DNA of 64,000 nt from Hydrogenedens sp964549105 (GTDB lineage: Bacteria > Hydrogenedentota > Hydrogenedentia > Hydrogenedentales > Hydrogenedentaceae), in the NCBI GenBank assembly GCA_964549105.1, contig CAZJTZ010000014.1, forward strand, positions 1 through 64,000. The letters run 5' to 3'. Both the position numbers and the translations under genes were made by a program. Numbering within the stretch: the first letter of the stretch is position 1; each line of letters starts with the position of its first letter. Shown in pieces: positions 1 to 9,861 of the stretch. A model generated the notes under the pieces. It was given only the letters and a program-made list of their open reading frames with translations, had not been told where the DNA came from and did not search any database.

Positions 1-109
1 TGTGCTGGTTATTACATTAGGACAAATGAACCTAAAACCGGGTTCAGTTATAGAAATCACCTCTTTAGAAAATATTCTCAATCCAAGCAGTAATATTTCA
101 AATACATAA
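1..109 (+). CDS. RND efflux periplasmic adaptor subunit, C-terminal end (partial)
   Basis: Reading from position 2, an open frame enters from the left edge and stops with TAA at 107-109, giving 35 residues. The visible end contains LKPGSVIEI, which resembles the last strand of HlyD/AcrA-type membrane fusion proteins (a 'G-L-xPG-xxV' pattern). The next genes are two RND permeases on the same strand, where adaptors usually sit, so I infer this is the adaptor that links the inner-membrane pump to an outer-membrane channel. Only the last residues are present, so the call rests mainly on context. Confidence 0.6.
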   Translation, partial: VLVITLGQMNLKPGSVIEITSLENILNPSSNISNT

Positions 110-199
110 ACACTATACTCAAATACTAACGGTTTGTTTTTTATTTACCCTAAGATAATGAATTAAGATATTAAAGATAAAAGATGTGGGGGAGACCTT

Positions 200-3100
200 G
201 TGAGCGAAATCAACAACATAAAAAAACAATATTCCGGTATTATAACTTTCCCTATTTATAGACCTGTTACTACGATAATGATTTTTGCAACTATTGGGGT
301 TTTTGGATGGCAATCCTATCAGAAACTTCCTATTAATTTAATGCCGGATATATCTTACCCTTCATTGACAGTTCGAACAGAATTTGAAGGTGCGGCACCT
401 GAAGATGTTGAAAAACTAGTAACTCGCCCTCTGGAAGAAATGTTAGGTATCGTCAGCGGACTGGTTGAGATTAGTAGCGTTTCTTCAGTAGGTCTATCTG
501 AGATAACCCTTGAATTTCTTTGGAATACGGAAATGAATATAGCCCAGCAAGATGTCCGAGACCGTCTGGATTTATTTGAGCCACCCAAAGAAGTTACCAA
601 GAAACCCGTTATTCTAAGATTCAATCCTAATTTAGACCCGGTCATCCGTATAGGTATGACCCCACCCAATAATATGAATGATGAAGATAAAAATCAATAT
701 TTAACTACTCTCCGTGAGTCGGTACAGCGAAGACTCAAAAGCGATTTAGAGGCAGAAGTAGGGATAGCACAGGTAGATGTAAAAGGTGGACAGGAAGAGG
801 AAATTCAGATTCTGGTTGACAGCAAAATGCTCAAATCTCTGGGAATATCATTAGAAGATATTGTTCGAAGTTTAGCAAGTCAAAATATCAATATCGCCGG
901 AGGAAAATTAGTTGAAGGAAAAACGGAATATATAGTCAGAACGCTAAAAGAGTTTAAGGACATTGAGGACATAAAAAATGTAATTATCTCTACTTCGGCT
1001 GGATTATCTGCTTTGGATTCCAATTCTATTTCAGCCATTTCATCCCTTCAATCTATAACTTCAACTTCCTCTAATACTCAGAATATATCCGATAGAACCG
1101 TTTCTATTAGGTTAAAAGATGTTGCCATAGTAAGATGGGGAAATAAAGAACGGGATACTATTATTCGTATTAACGGTGAAGATGCCATCGAATTAGAAAT
1201 ATATAAAGAAGGGGATTCAAATACAGTTACTGTATGTAATCTAGTAAAAGACCTCTTGGGAATCGAGAGAAAAAAAAGTTTTTCAGAATTATTAAATGAA
1301 CAAATTTCATTAGCTATTCAAACCGGTCCCAGTTCTCAGTATGCAGATGGAAAAGGTCCCTTTCAAGCTTCAACTGCAAGAAGGGAGCAAATAAAAAAGA
1401 AAACTCTGTTAGGCTCTATTCCTTCTGGAACGAAAACACATATTATAAGTGACCAATCTCAATTTATCATTAGTTCCATAGAAGAAGTTCAGTCATCTGC
1501 TGTTAACGGTGGACTTTTATCATTACTAATTCTTTACTTATTCCTGCGTGAACTAAGAAGTACCCTTACAATAGGATTTGCCATACCTATATCAATCATT
1601 ATCGTATTTATCCCTATGTTCATGAGGGATATTTCTCTTAATATCATGTCATTGGGGGGACTGGCATTAGGAATAGGTATGCTTGTTGATAATTCTATCG
1701 TGGTATTAGAAAGTGTTGCACGATGCAGGGAAGAAGGCGATTCTGTACTCGAAGCCGCAATAAGAGGTACATCAGAAATCGGCGCTGCTCTTACTTCTTC
1801 TACATTGACTACTGTTACTGTTTTTTTTCCTGTGGCTTTTGTCGAAGGGATTGCAGGTCAGATTTTTGGAGACCTAGCTCTGACTGTTACTTTCTCACTG
1901 CTTGCTTCACTGTTTGTGGCACTATTTTTCGACCCACTGATAGTCTCAAAAACACACTTTGAATTTGGCAATAGACAAAACATCTTCTTCCCTATTAGGA
2001 CATTTTTATATTACAGAAATGTCAGGCACAGAAGATTTCTAACATCGCTCTTATTAACGAGTTTATTAGTATTAAAGAAGCATATTAAAAAAAGTAAAAG
2101 TCATTTCTCTGAAATATTTAAATACAAATCATCAAACTCAAAAATTAAAAATGTTCTTAAGATACTTTTTTTCCCTTTCAATATTTTATTAAGGCTTATT
2201 TCATGGATTATTCTAAATTTTATTATATACCCAGGGATAACACTGGTTACAATTATAATTCTCCCATTTGTAATATTGACTATTCTGATTTATATAATAA
2301 TTAGAAAGATATTATATATACTATTTTATCTTCCTCTTGAGGTATTTAATCTTGGTTTCAATGCTTTCCGATACATTTATAGGGTTTCTCTTTCTCAAAG
2401 TTTAAGATTTTCCCCCCTCTTTATATTGTTAGCAATTATTCTTTTTATTTATGCGATAAGCATTTTACCTCGCTTAGGGCAAGAACTTATACCAACAATG
2501 AAACAGGGAGAATTTAATATCCTTTTTGAAACACGGGCAGGGACAAAACTTGAGCAAACCTTACAGAAAGCATTAAGAATCGAAGAAAAACTGAAAGAGC
2601 ATCCATTAATTGAAAGAATCACCTTGCAGGTGGGAAGCACAGATAGTTCTAAATCAGAAAGCAAAGGGACAAACGAAAATAAAGCTTCTTTCACAATATT
2701 ATTAAAGAATAGAAGCGAAACAGCCCAAATCCAGGATAAAATTATAGATGAGATTCGTTCAACTTTAATTCCTCTACCTGAAGAATCCATTACTTTTTCA
2801 TTACCTACCCTGTTTACACTAAAAACTGATTTAGAAGTGCAAATTTTTGGAGATGACCTAAATATATTAAAAACAGTTGGAGAGAAATGTCTCCAAAAGG
2901 TTAAAGAAGTCAATGGTGTTAAGGATGCAGATATATCCATTCAACCTGGCTATCCTGAACTTTTAATCCAATTAGATAGAGAACTCCTTGCCGAAAGAGG
3001 ATTGACTCCTGCCCAAATTGCAAACAAATTAAGAACAGAAATTCAGGGTGAAATAGCCACGAAATTTAATCGTGGTGGCGATAAAATAGACATACGCGTT

Positions 3101-3895
3101 CGCACAGACCAGGCACTCTTAAAAAGTATTAATGATCTTCAACAACTATCCATTGTTGAAGGTGCTGTTCCAGTTCGTTTATGCGACATAGCAAAAATAG
3201 TAGAAGATGTAGGTCCCAGTGATATTCGACGAATCGGTCAGAAAAGGGTTGCTCTGATAACTGCAAATATTGAAGGTCGAGACTTGGCAAGTGTTTCTAA
3301 CGAAGTTTTAGGCAGACTTAGAGAGGTAGAAAAACCAAGGGAATTCTTTATTACTCTTGGAGGTCAAAATCGCGAGTTATCCTCATCATATCAAAGTTTA
3401 CAATTTGCTCTGTTTCTGGCTCTTTTCCTCGTTTATGTTGTAATGGCTTGTCAATTTGAATCTATATGGCTTCCTCTTCTGATTATGTTTTCTATTCCTC
3501 TGGCTTTTGTAGGTGTTATTTTAACATTGTTCTGGACAAATACAAATTTAGATGTAATGGTCTTTTTGGGTTCGATTATTCTTGCAGGAATTGTGGTAAA
3601 TAACGCCATTGTATTACTTGACTACACAGAACAACTTGTTGGAAGAGGCTATTCACTTCACGATGCAATTGTTCAGGCATCTGTAGTCCGATTGAGGCCC
3701 ATCTTTATGACAACATTAACCACAGTTCTTGGATTATTACCCATGTTGATTTCTCACGGGGAAGGCTCTGAACTACGACAACCACTTGCATTAACCGTCA
3801 TAGCAGGGTTATCTTCAAGCACACTTTTAACTCTGTGGGTTATCCCAATGGCGTACTATATGTTTTCTAATTTAGTTCACAGGAAAAAAAGATAA
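200..3895 (+). CDS. RND family efflux permease (HAE1/AcrB-like) with long central insertion
   Basis: This inner-membrane proton-driven exporter has 1231 residues against about 1040 for AcrB. TM1 lies near residues 22-40 after FPIYRPVTT, the periplasmic porter motifs follow, and the proton-relay segment GMLVDNSIVVLE is at 493-504. The second half repeats the fold, with NNAIVLLDYTEQ in the last membrane bundle. The start is GTG at 200, preceded by a GGGGGAGA ribosome binding site. Extra sequence lies near 268-300, 355-405 and about 585-740; the last block, between TM6 and TM7, holds several hydrophobic stretches. The stop overlaps the next start (TAATG), so it is translationally coupled to a second permease. 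Substrate cannot be told from sequence. Confidence 0.93.
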   Translation: MSEINNIKKQYSGIITFPIYRPVTTIMIFATIGVFGWQSYQKLPINLMPDISYPSLTVRTEFEGAAPEDVEKLVTRPLEEMLGIVSGLVEISSVSSVGLSEITLEFLWNTEMNIAQQDVRDRLDLFEPPKEVTKKPVILRFNPNLDPVIRIGMTPPNNMNDEDKNQYLTTLRESVQRRLKSDLEAEVGIAQVDVKGGQEEEIQILVDSKMLKSLGISLEDIVRSLASQNINIAGGKLVEGKTEYIVRTLKEFKDIEDIKNVIISTSAGLSALDSNSISAISSLQSITSTSSNTQNISDRTVSIRLKDVAIVRWGNKERDTIIRINGEDAIELEIYKEGDSNTVTVCNLVKDLLGIERKKSFSELLNEQISLAIQTGPSSQYADGKGPFQASTARREQIKKKTLLGSIPSGTKTHIISDQSQFIISSIEEVQSSAVNGGLLSLLILYLFLRELRSTLTIGFAIPISIIIVFIPMFMRDISLNIMSLGGLALGIGMLVDNSIVVLESVARCREEGDSVLEAAIRGTSEIGAALTSSTLTTVTVFFPVAFVEGIAGQIFGDLALTVTFSLLASLFVALFFDPLIVSKTHFEFGNRQNIFFPIRTFLYYRNVRHRRFLTSLLLTSLLVLKKHIKKSKSHFSEIFKYKSSNSKIKNVLKILFFPFNILLRLISWIILNFIIYPGITLVTIIILPFVILTILIYIIIRKILYILFYLPLEVFNLGFNAFRYIYRVSLSQSLRFSPLFILLAIILFIYAISILPRLGQELIPTMKQGEFNILFETRAGTKLEQTLQKALRIEEKLKEHPLIERITLQVGSTDSSKSESKGTNENKASFTILLKNRSETAQIQDKIIDEIRSTLIPLPEESITFSLPTLFTLKTDLEVQIFGDDLNILKTVGEKCLQKVKEVNGVKDADISIQPGYPELLIQLDRELLAERGLTPAQIANKLRTEIQGEIATKFNRGGDKIDIRVRTDQALLKSINDLQQLSIVEGAVPVRLCDIAKIVEDVGPSDIRRIGQKRVALITANIEGRDLASVSNEVLGRLREVEKPREFFITLGGQNRELSSSYQSLQFALFLALFLVYVVMACQFESIWLPLLIMFSIPLAFVGVILTLFWTNTNLDVMVFLGSIILAGIVVNNAIVLLDYTEQLVGRGYSLHDAIVQASVVRLRPIFMTTLTTVLGLLPMLISHGEGSELRQPLALTVIAGLSSSTLLTLWVIPMAYYMFSNLVHRKKR

Positions 3896-6800
3896 TGAAC
3901 TGGTCTCTTCCCCGGATATCTATTAATCGTCCTATTACAGTCATTATGATTTGTATACTCATATTAGTACTGGGAGCTACCTCCTGGGTACGCATTTCAT
4001 TGAAATTTCTTCCTAAAGTAGATCATCCTTTTATCGGTTGTTATATCCCTTATCCCGGCGGTTCCCCTGAACAAGTGGAACAACAAATTGCAATTCCTGT
4101 TGAAGGAGAATTTCGAACTATACCTGGATTAAGAAACATTTCTACAACAAGTTCCTCTAATGGCTGTAAGGTGAACATGATGTTTAACCTTGATGCAGAC
4201 ATGACACTTGCTACTGCCGATGTTCGTGATAGAATTGAACGGCTAAAGATGACCCTCCCTGAAGAAGTAGAAAAAATCCTAATACAACGATTCAGTTCTG
4301 AATCCATCCCTGTATTAGCAGTGGGATTATTTAAAACGGGAGATGAAGAAGATTATGTCTATCTGGTAAGGACATCTCTTATCCCTCGACTTAAAAGACT
4401 TGATGGTGTTGCTGATATACAGGTTATATCACCCATCCCAGAAAAAGAAGTGCTTATAGAAGTTTCACAAGACCGACTTAATAGTCTCAATATACCCATT
4501 GTTTCATTATTAAGTACCCTCAGGACTTCATCAGTAGATATTTCTCTCGGCTCTATTACTCAGGATGATAAAAAATATTTCGTTCATTTATCTAGTGAAT
4601 ATAGAAATTTATCGGATATAGAAAATCTAATAATTAATAAAGATGGAATGCGTTTAAAAGACATCGCTACAGTCCATTTCGGTTCAAAAGAAAAATCGCA
4701 AAGAGTATCATTAGATGGGAAAGGAGGTATTGTTTTACTTGTAATAAAAGAATCGGAAGCAAATGCGGTAACGGTGTGTGACCAGATAAAAGCAGAATTA
4801 CAAAACATCTTAAATGAAGAAACATTTCAGGGCAGCACTACGAAAATATTTTTTGACCAGTCTGACCTTATAAATCGAGCGTTGAGTAACCTTTTCAGCG
4901 AAGGTATGTATGGAGGCTTAATGGCGTTTAGCATACTTTTACTGTTCTTACATCGGATAATTCCAACGACTATTGTTGCCTTTGCCATTCCATCCTCCTT
5001 GATGATTGGACTTGTCTTTATATATTTTGCAGGCATGTCTCTTAATATTATAACAATGGTTTCTCTGATTATCTCCGTAGGAACGCTTGTAGATAATGCC
5101 ATTGTCGTTGTTGAAAATATTATCAGGTATCAACAGTTAGGTTATGATAAGAAAACATGCGCTATTCGTGGAGCTTCAGAAGTCGGAGCTGCAATCACTT
5201 CTTCTACCGTGACAACTATAGTTGTTTTTATACCTATGTATTATCTTGAAACAGGAAGAATGTCTATTTTCATGAGAGAGTTGGGAGGTCCACTTATTGC
5301 CGCATTATTGGGAAGTTTACTTATTGCAATGACTATTGTCCCATTAATTTTATCCATTGGCATTTCAGAAAAAGGAACACTTCGGCAGAACAGGCATTTT
5401 ATCTTTGCTAATAAAATAATAAATCGTGCCCGAGAAATAGCGGGAAGCCTTCATATAATGGAAAAAGTTTATACTGTCCTTGACTTATGTATAGGATGGA
5501 CATTAAAAAACCGTACAGCATTTTTTATTGGAATGGGTATTTTTTTACTAATATCATATCTTATTCCCATGAGATCTGTAGGTATGGAGGATTTAATCAA
5601 ATTAGATACACGAGAAGTGGATATAAAAGTTACTCTTGACCAGAATTTTGAAGTAGGAAGAGTTAGAGGCTTATTTGACCAACTTGCACAAAAATTAGAA
5701 TCTCTTAGAGATACTATTGCAATTAAAAATATTCTTCTTTTTCATCAAGAGAACGGCGGAGAAATCCGTATTTTTTTATATACTGAAGATGATGGGGAAA
5801 TAGGTAAAAATCCACCATGCACTACCAAAGAGGCTCTGAATATCGTCAAAGACGCATTTCCTTCTCATATCCCAGGAGGTAGATTGGAATGCACAATAGC
5901 CGACACAGGAGAATCGGGCACATCGCGAGAAGTCACTCTCAGATTAACAGGAAAAGATAATAATATTCTCTATGCACAGGCGCAACGGGTTAAATCTCTT
6001 TTACAAAGCAACTCTTCTTTTACAGATGTATTAATGGATGTTGAAGATAAGACACAAGAAATAAGAGTGTCCATAAATGAATGGCAAGCAGATGAACAGG
6101 GAATAAATCCATTTACTATAGCACAGACCATTGATACAGCCCTTAGAGGAGCACAACTTCCTTACTTAAAAGAAGGTACCCGTGAAATACCAGTATGGCT
6201 TCAATATAAAGAAGAAGATAGAAAGACAAAAGTCAATTTAGATAACTTAAAAGTAATTTCCAGTAAAGGGACAATGATTCCCCTTCGTCAAATTGTTTCT
6301 TATGAGCAAAAACCCGGTCCTGAAACAGTTAAAAGATACAATGGGAGAAATGTTATAAACTTTCGGGCAAAAACAAATACAGATGACTTAGCACTTGTAA
6401 AAAAAGAATTAGAGCAAATGATATCAAAAATCGAAATGCCTGACGGATATAATCTCAGTTATGGTATTGAGTTAGAAGAAATTCAAACCAATCTCGCAAA
6501 CTTTGCAGTTACAATGAGTATGGCGATTGTTTTAATCTACATAGTGATGTGTGCTACTTTTGAATCATTGCTACATCCTTTTGTAATTCTGACAACCGTT
6601 CCTCTCTCTCTCGTCGGCTCTTCCTGGACACTTTATTTCACAAACTCCTATTGGGATATGATTACATTAATTGGTTGTGTATTAATGGCAGGAGTCATTG
6701 TTAATAATGGAATCGTTATTGTAGACCATATTAACTTTTTAAGAAAAGACTTGAGTAAAAGCCTTAATGAAATAATTATCCAGGCAAGCAAAGACCGATT

Positions 6801-7059
6801 TCGTCCCGTCATGATGACTGCATTAACTACAATCCTCGGACTTGTCCCATTAGCCACTGCAAAAACGGGCGGCTCTGTTATGTTTTCAGGACTGGGTAAA
6901 GCACTTGTTGGCGGATTAACACTAGGAACAATCTTAACTCTTGTAGTGGTGCCTGTCTTTTACACCATTGAGGAAGACTTCGTTAATATTGTTTCAAAAA
7001 TCCTGGTCTCATTACGACTCCTTTTCTCATTTAGGCATAACAAGGCTGTTCAAAAGTAA
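3895..7059 (+). CDS. RND family efflux permease, second subunit
   Basis: This 1054-residue permease has the usual RND length and duplicated 6-TM plus porter layout. It starts with an N-terminal TM after ISINRPITV, carries the proton-relay motif GTLVDNAIVVVENI near residue 397-410, and has a second bundle with AGVIVNNGIVIVDH. It begins on the last base of the preceding permease stop codon. An adaptor followed by two permeases resembles the mdtABC arrangement, where two different permeases form one heterotrimeric pump. Whether these two assemble together is inference. No outer-membrane factor gene is in the window downstream. Confidence 0.93.
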   Translation: MNWSLPRISINRPITVIMICILILVLGATSWVRISLKFLPKVDHPFIGCYIPYPGGSPEQVEQQIAIPVEGEFRTIPGLRNISTTSSSNGCKVNMMFNLDADMTLATADVRDRIERLKMTLPEEVEKILIQRFSSESIPVLAVGLFKTGDEEDYVYLVRTSLIPRLKRLDGVADIQVISPIPEKEVLIEVSQDRLNSLNIPIVSLLSTLRTSSVDISLGSITQDDKKYFVHLSSEYRNLSDIENLIINKDGMRLKDIATVHFGSKEKSQRVSLDGKGGIVLLVIKESEANAVTVCDQIKAELQNILNEETFQGSTTKIFFDQSDLINRALSNLFSEGMYGGLMAFSILLLFLHRIIPTTIVAFAIPSSLMIGLVFIYFAGMSLNIITMVSLIISVGTLVDNAIVVVENIIRYQQLGYDKKTCAIRGASEVGAAITSSTVTTIVVFIPMYYLETGRMSIFMRELGGPLIAALLGSLLIAMTIVPLILSIGISEKGTLRQNRHFIFANKIINRAREIAGSLHIMEKVYTVLDLCIGWTLKNRTAFFIGMGIFLLISYLIPMRSVGMEDLIKLDTREVDIKVTLDQNFEVGRVRGLFDQLAQKLESLRDTIAIKNILLFHQENGGEIRIFLYTEDDGEIGKNPPCTTKEALNIVKDAFPSHIPGGRLECTIADTGESGTSREVTLRLTGKDNNILYAQAQRVKSLLQSNSSFTDVLMDVEDKTQEIRVSINEWQADEQGINPFTIAQTIDTALRGAQLPYLKEGTREIPVWLQYKEEDRKTKVNLDNLKVISSKGTMIPLRQIVSYEQKPGPETVKRYNGRNVINFRAKTNTDDLALVKKELEQMISKIEMPDGYNLSYGIELEEIQTNLANFAVTMSMAIVLIYIVMCATFESLLHPFVILTTVPLSLVGSSWTLYFTNSYWDMITLIGCVLMAGVIVNNGIVIVDHINFLRKDLSKSLNEIIIQASKDRFRPVMMTALTTILGLVPLATAKTGGSVMFSGLGKALVGGLTLGTILTLVVVPVFYTIEEDFVNIVSKILVSLRLLFSFRHNKAVQK

Positions 7060-7064
7060 CTTTT

Positions 7065-7092
7065 TTGATATATAACTTTGTTTTATGATACT
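7065..7092 (+). promoter_or_regulatory. Possible sigma70-type promoter for tpiA
   Basis: TTGATA (7065-7070), a 16-base spacer and GATACT (7087-7092) lie just after the RND operon and about 70 bases before tpiA. The match is moderate and is judged by eye only. Confidence 0.3.
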
Positions 7093-7164
7093 CTATATAT
7101 CCACTCCCAATATAAAAATAGATTGTTTTTTATCTATATAAATAGTAGTGAAAGGAATAATTAA

Positions 7165-7920
7165 ATGATTAAACCGGTTATCGCTGGAAATTGGAAAATG
7201 AATAAAAAAGTTAACGAGGCAATAGACCTTGTTACTAATCTTAAACCTTTGGTGGAAGGGATAAATCAAATCACTATCATAGTTTGCCCACCTTTTACAA
7301 GTCTTTATCCCGTTTCCCAAATAATAAAGCAAACCAATATCGAATTAGGTGGACAAAATTGCTACTTAAAAGAGTCTGGTGCTTACACAGGCGAAATAGC
7401 ACCCCAAATGCTTCAGGATGTCGGTTGCCAATGGACGATTCTTGGGCATAGTGAAAGAAGACAATATTTCAACGAGACAGATTCTTTACTAAATCAAAAA
7501 CTTAAATATGTCATGGGAACAGGTTTGAAGGTTATGTTTTGCGTAGGTGAGACTCTTGATGAAAGAGAAGGGAATCAGATGGAATCTGTATTAAGAAGAC
7601 AAATAACAGAAGGACTCCGTGATTTAACACCAGAACAACTTAAAAGCGTAGTAGTAGCCTACGAACCAGTATGGGCAATAGGAACCGGTAAAACGGCTAC
7701 AAAAGAGCAAGCACAAGAAGCCCATGCCTTTATTCGTTCTCTAATAGAAAAAGAATTTGGTAAAGTAGTAGCAGAAAATCTGCCTATACAATATGGTGGT
7801 AGCGTAAAACCTGAAAATGCAAAGGAACTCATATCTCAGCCAGATGTAAACGGTTTCCTTGTGGGTGGTGCTTCGTTAGTAGCAGAAAGTTTTTCTCAAA
7901 TTATAAAGGCTTGTTTATAA
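7165..7920 (+). CDS. tpiA: Triose-phosphate isomerase
   Basis: Interconverts glyceraldehyde 3-phosphate and dihydroxyacetone phosphate in glycolysis in the cytoplasm. The 251-residue length is normal. The substrate-binding AGNWKMN is at 7-13 (Asn and Lys of the active site), the catalytic His is in ILGHSERR near residue 96, the catalytic Glu is in VVAYEPVWAIGTG near 167, and the phosphate-binding YGGSV and GFLVGGASL follow. A GAAAGGA ribosome binding site precedes the ATG. secG follows after 34 bases, a pairing often seen in bacteria, so the two are probably co-transcribed. Confidence 0.98.
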   Translation: MIKPVIAGNWKMNKKVNEAIDLVTNLKPLVEGINQITIIVCPPFTSLYPVSQIIKQTNIELGGQNCYLKESGAYTGEIAPQMLQDVGCQWTILGHSERRQYFNETDSLLNQKLKYVMGTGLKVMFCVGETLDEREGNQMESVLRRQITEGLRDLTPEQLKSVVVAYEPVWAIGTGKTATKEQAQEAHAFIRSLIEKEFGKVVAENLPIQYGGSVKPENAKELISQPDVNGFLVGGASLVAESFSQIIKACL

Positions 7921-7954
7921 ATTACAACATCAAAAAGGATGGGTTTAAGATATT

Positions 7955-8476
7955 ATGTTAGAAACAATTTTTAATCTAACAACACTCTGGTGGGTATTAT
8001 TAATCTGCGTATACCTTCCTTCTTGCATTGCTCTCATTGTAATAGTGCTACTTCAAAAAGGAAAAGGAGCAGGTTTTGCCGGTGCTTTCGGTTTAAGTCC
8101 CGGTTCAGAATCCGTATTCGGACCCAAATTAGCACGGACTTTACCCCAAAAACTGACTTATGCGAGTGCGGGAGTATTTATGGTGCTTGCTATTCTTCTT
8201 TCAACTATATCAGGTAAAGTAGGAAAAGGAAGTGCTCCGGATTTAGTTACAAACGAAGTTAATGTCGAACAACAAAATGCAGAAGCATTAGACTCTCTGT
8301 TTGACAACAAATCAACCCCTCCTTCAACAACCCCTGTTAATGTGGAAAATAACAAACAAAATACTCCACCCGTAGAAACGGCTCCAGTATCTACGCCAGC
8401 CAGTACACAGGGTACAGCCGAAGAAAAAAGTCAGCCAGAAACACCACCAACCCCTATACCTACCCCAAGTCAATAG
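7955..8476 (+). CDS. secG: Preprotein translocase subunit SecG with long C-terminal tail
   Basis: SecG assists the SecYEG channel in the inner membrane. Two TM segments are visible, about residues 13-33 and 66-86, separated by the family signature LLQKGKGAGFAGAFG (35-49). The protein is 173 residues, whereas SecG is usually 75-120. The excess is a Pro/Thr/Gln-rich low-complexity tail from about residue 90 with no recognisable domain. It lies between tpiA and murA on the same strand. The stop is TAG, which shows that TAG is used as a normal stop here. Confidence 0.92.
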   Translation: MLETIFNLTTLWWVLLICVYLPSCIALIVIVLLQKGKGAGFAGAFGLSPGSESVFGPKLARTLPQKLTYASAGVFMVLAILLSTISGKVGKGSAPDLVTNEVNVEQQNAEALDSLFDNKSTPPSTTPVNVENNKQNTPPVETAPVSTPASTQGTAEEKSQPETPPTPIPTPSQ

Positions 8477-8499
8477 ACCCGTTCAAATAAAATAAATCT

Positions 8500-8528
8500 T
8501 TGTTTTTATTTTATAAAAGAATTATAAA
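8500..8528 (+). promoter_or_regulatory. Possible promoter for murA
   Basis: TTGTTT (8500-8505) and TATAAA (8523-8528) are separated by 17 bases in the 121-base gap before murA. The hexamers are imperfect and the surrounding DNA is AT-rich, so chance matches are likely. Confidence 0.22.
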
Positions 8529-8597
8529 TTATAGTAAAATAAAAGCATTATTCTTTGTTATTGTCAAAGTAACCATTATATAGTTTAGAGAATAAGT

Positions 8598-9857
8598 ATG
8601 GATAAAATAATCATTCGTGGAAATAACCCATTACGGGGCAAAGTGCAGATACGAGGTTCAAAAAATGCTGTCCTTCCTTTAATGGCAGCCTCCATACTTG
8701 CTGAAACCCCCTGTGTACTTCATAATGTCCCCTGTCTCCACGATGTTTTTACAATGGACAAATTGTTAACTCAAATGGGAGTACAGATTGAATTTACAGG
8801 GAGATATATGACCTTATCCACTCCTGATAACATTACTCCCTTTGCAATTTATGACCTGGTTCGCAAAATGAGGGCATCTTTCTTTGTGTTAGGACCTCTA
8901 CTGGCTCGATGTGGCAAGGCTCGCGTATCCTTACCCGGCGGCTGTGCCATTGGAACCCGACCTGTGGACATCCACTTGAAAGGGTTAGAACAACTTGGCG
9001 CAAAAATACGATTAGAGGAAGGTTATGTAGTTGCTGAAGGCAAATTAAAAGGCACGGATGTTTATCTGGACTTTCCAAGCGTAGGTGCAACAGAAAACCT
9101 TATGATGGCTGCATCACGGGCTAAGGGGGTAACTCATTTATTTAATTCAGCACAAGAACCCGAAATTATAGATTTAGCCAATTTTTTAAACAAACTTGGA
9201 GCAGAGATTACAGGAGCAGGGACAGAAGTTATTACAATAAAAGGGACAAAATCTTTGAGTGGGGCGGAACATCATGTTATCCCCGACCGAATTGAAGTCG
9301 GGACATTCCTTATTGCAGGATTAGCAACAGGCGGAGATATTCAGGTAAATGATGTCATCCCTGAACATATTGCGACATTTGTGACTAAACTTGGGGAAAT
9401 GGGGGCAGAATTGCAAATTGGTTCACACCATATTCGAGTAAAATCGCCACAAAAACCATTAAAAGCCATAAACATTACCACTCTTCCTTATCCCGGTTTC
9501 CCAACCGATTTACAGGCACAAATGATGGCTCTTCTTACCTGCGTAGAGGGAACAAGTGTTATCAAAGAAACCATCTTTGAGAATAGATTTCTCCATGTAG
9601 CAGAGTTATGTCGTATGGGGGCAGACATCCATTTAGAAGGAAATACAGCCATTATTCGCGGAGTGGAAAAATTAATTGGTGCCCCTGTGATGGCTTCCGA
9701 TTTAAGAGCCAGTGCTGCATTAGTTATTGCAGGTTTAATGGCAAAAGAAGGTGAAACCATTATATCCCGTATTTACCACCTGGACCGAGGCTATGAAAGA
9801 ATAGAGGAAAGACTTGCAAGCCTTGGGGCTGACATCGAAAGAATTCATGAGGAGTGA
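8598..9857 (+). CDS. murA: UDP-N-acetylglucosamine 1-carboxyvinyltransferase
   Basis: Catalyses the first committed step of peptidoglycan synthesis, transfer of enolpyruvate from PEP to UDP-GlcNAc, in the cytoplasm. The protein has the normal 419 residues. It starts with the conserved GSKNAVLPLMAA (20-31), carries RKMRASFFVLGPLLAR near 90-105, and has the fosfomycin-sensitive cysteine loop GGCAIGTRPVDIHL near 114-127 with Cys present. The C-terminal DLRASAALVIAGL and HLDRGYE motifs are also present. Its last codons carry the ribosome binding site for hisD, so a cell-wall gene appears coupled to histidine synthesis genes. Confidence 0.98.
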   Translation: MDKIIIRGNNPLRGKVQIRGSKNAVLPLMAASILAETPCVLHNVPCLHDVFTMDKLLTQMGVQIEFTGRYMTLSTPDNITPFAIYDLVRKMRASFFVLGPLLARCGKARVSLPGGCAIGTRPVDIHLKGLEQLGAKIRLEEGYVVAEGKLKGTDVYLDFPSVGATENLMMAASRAKGVTHLFNSAQEPEIIDLANFLNKLGAEITGAGTEVITIKGTKSLSGAEHHVIPDRIEVGTFLIAGLATGGDIQVNDVIPEHIATFVTKLGEMGAELQIGSHHIRVKSPQKPLKAINITTLPYPGFPTDLQAQMMALLTCVEGTSVIKETIFENRFLHVAELCRMGADIHLEGNTAIIRGVEKLIGAPVMASDLRASAALVIAGLMAKEGETIISRIYHLDRGYERIEERLASLGADIERIHEE

Positions 9858-9861
9858 TTTA

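Noticed and set aside
7051..7070. AAAAGTAACTTTTTT after the RND operon as a terminator
   Set aside because: The stem is only about six A/T-rich pairs with a very small loop; too weak to call.
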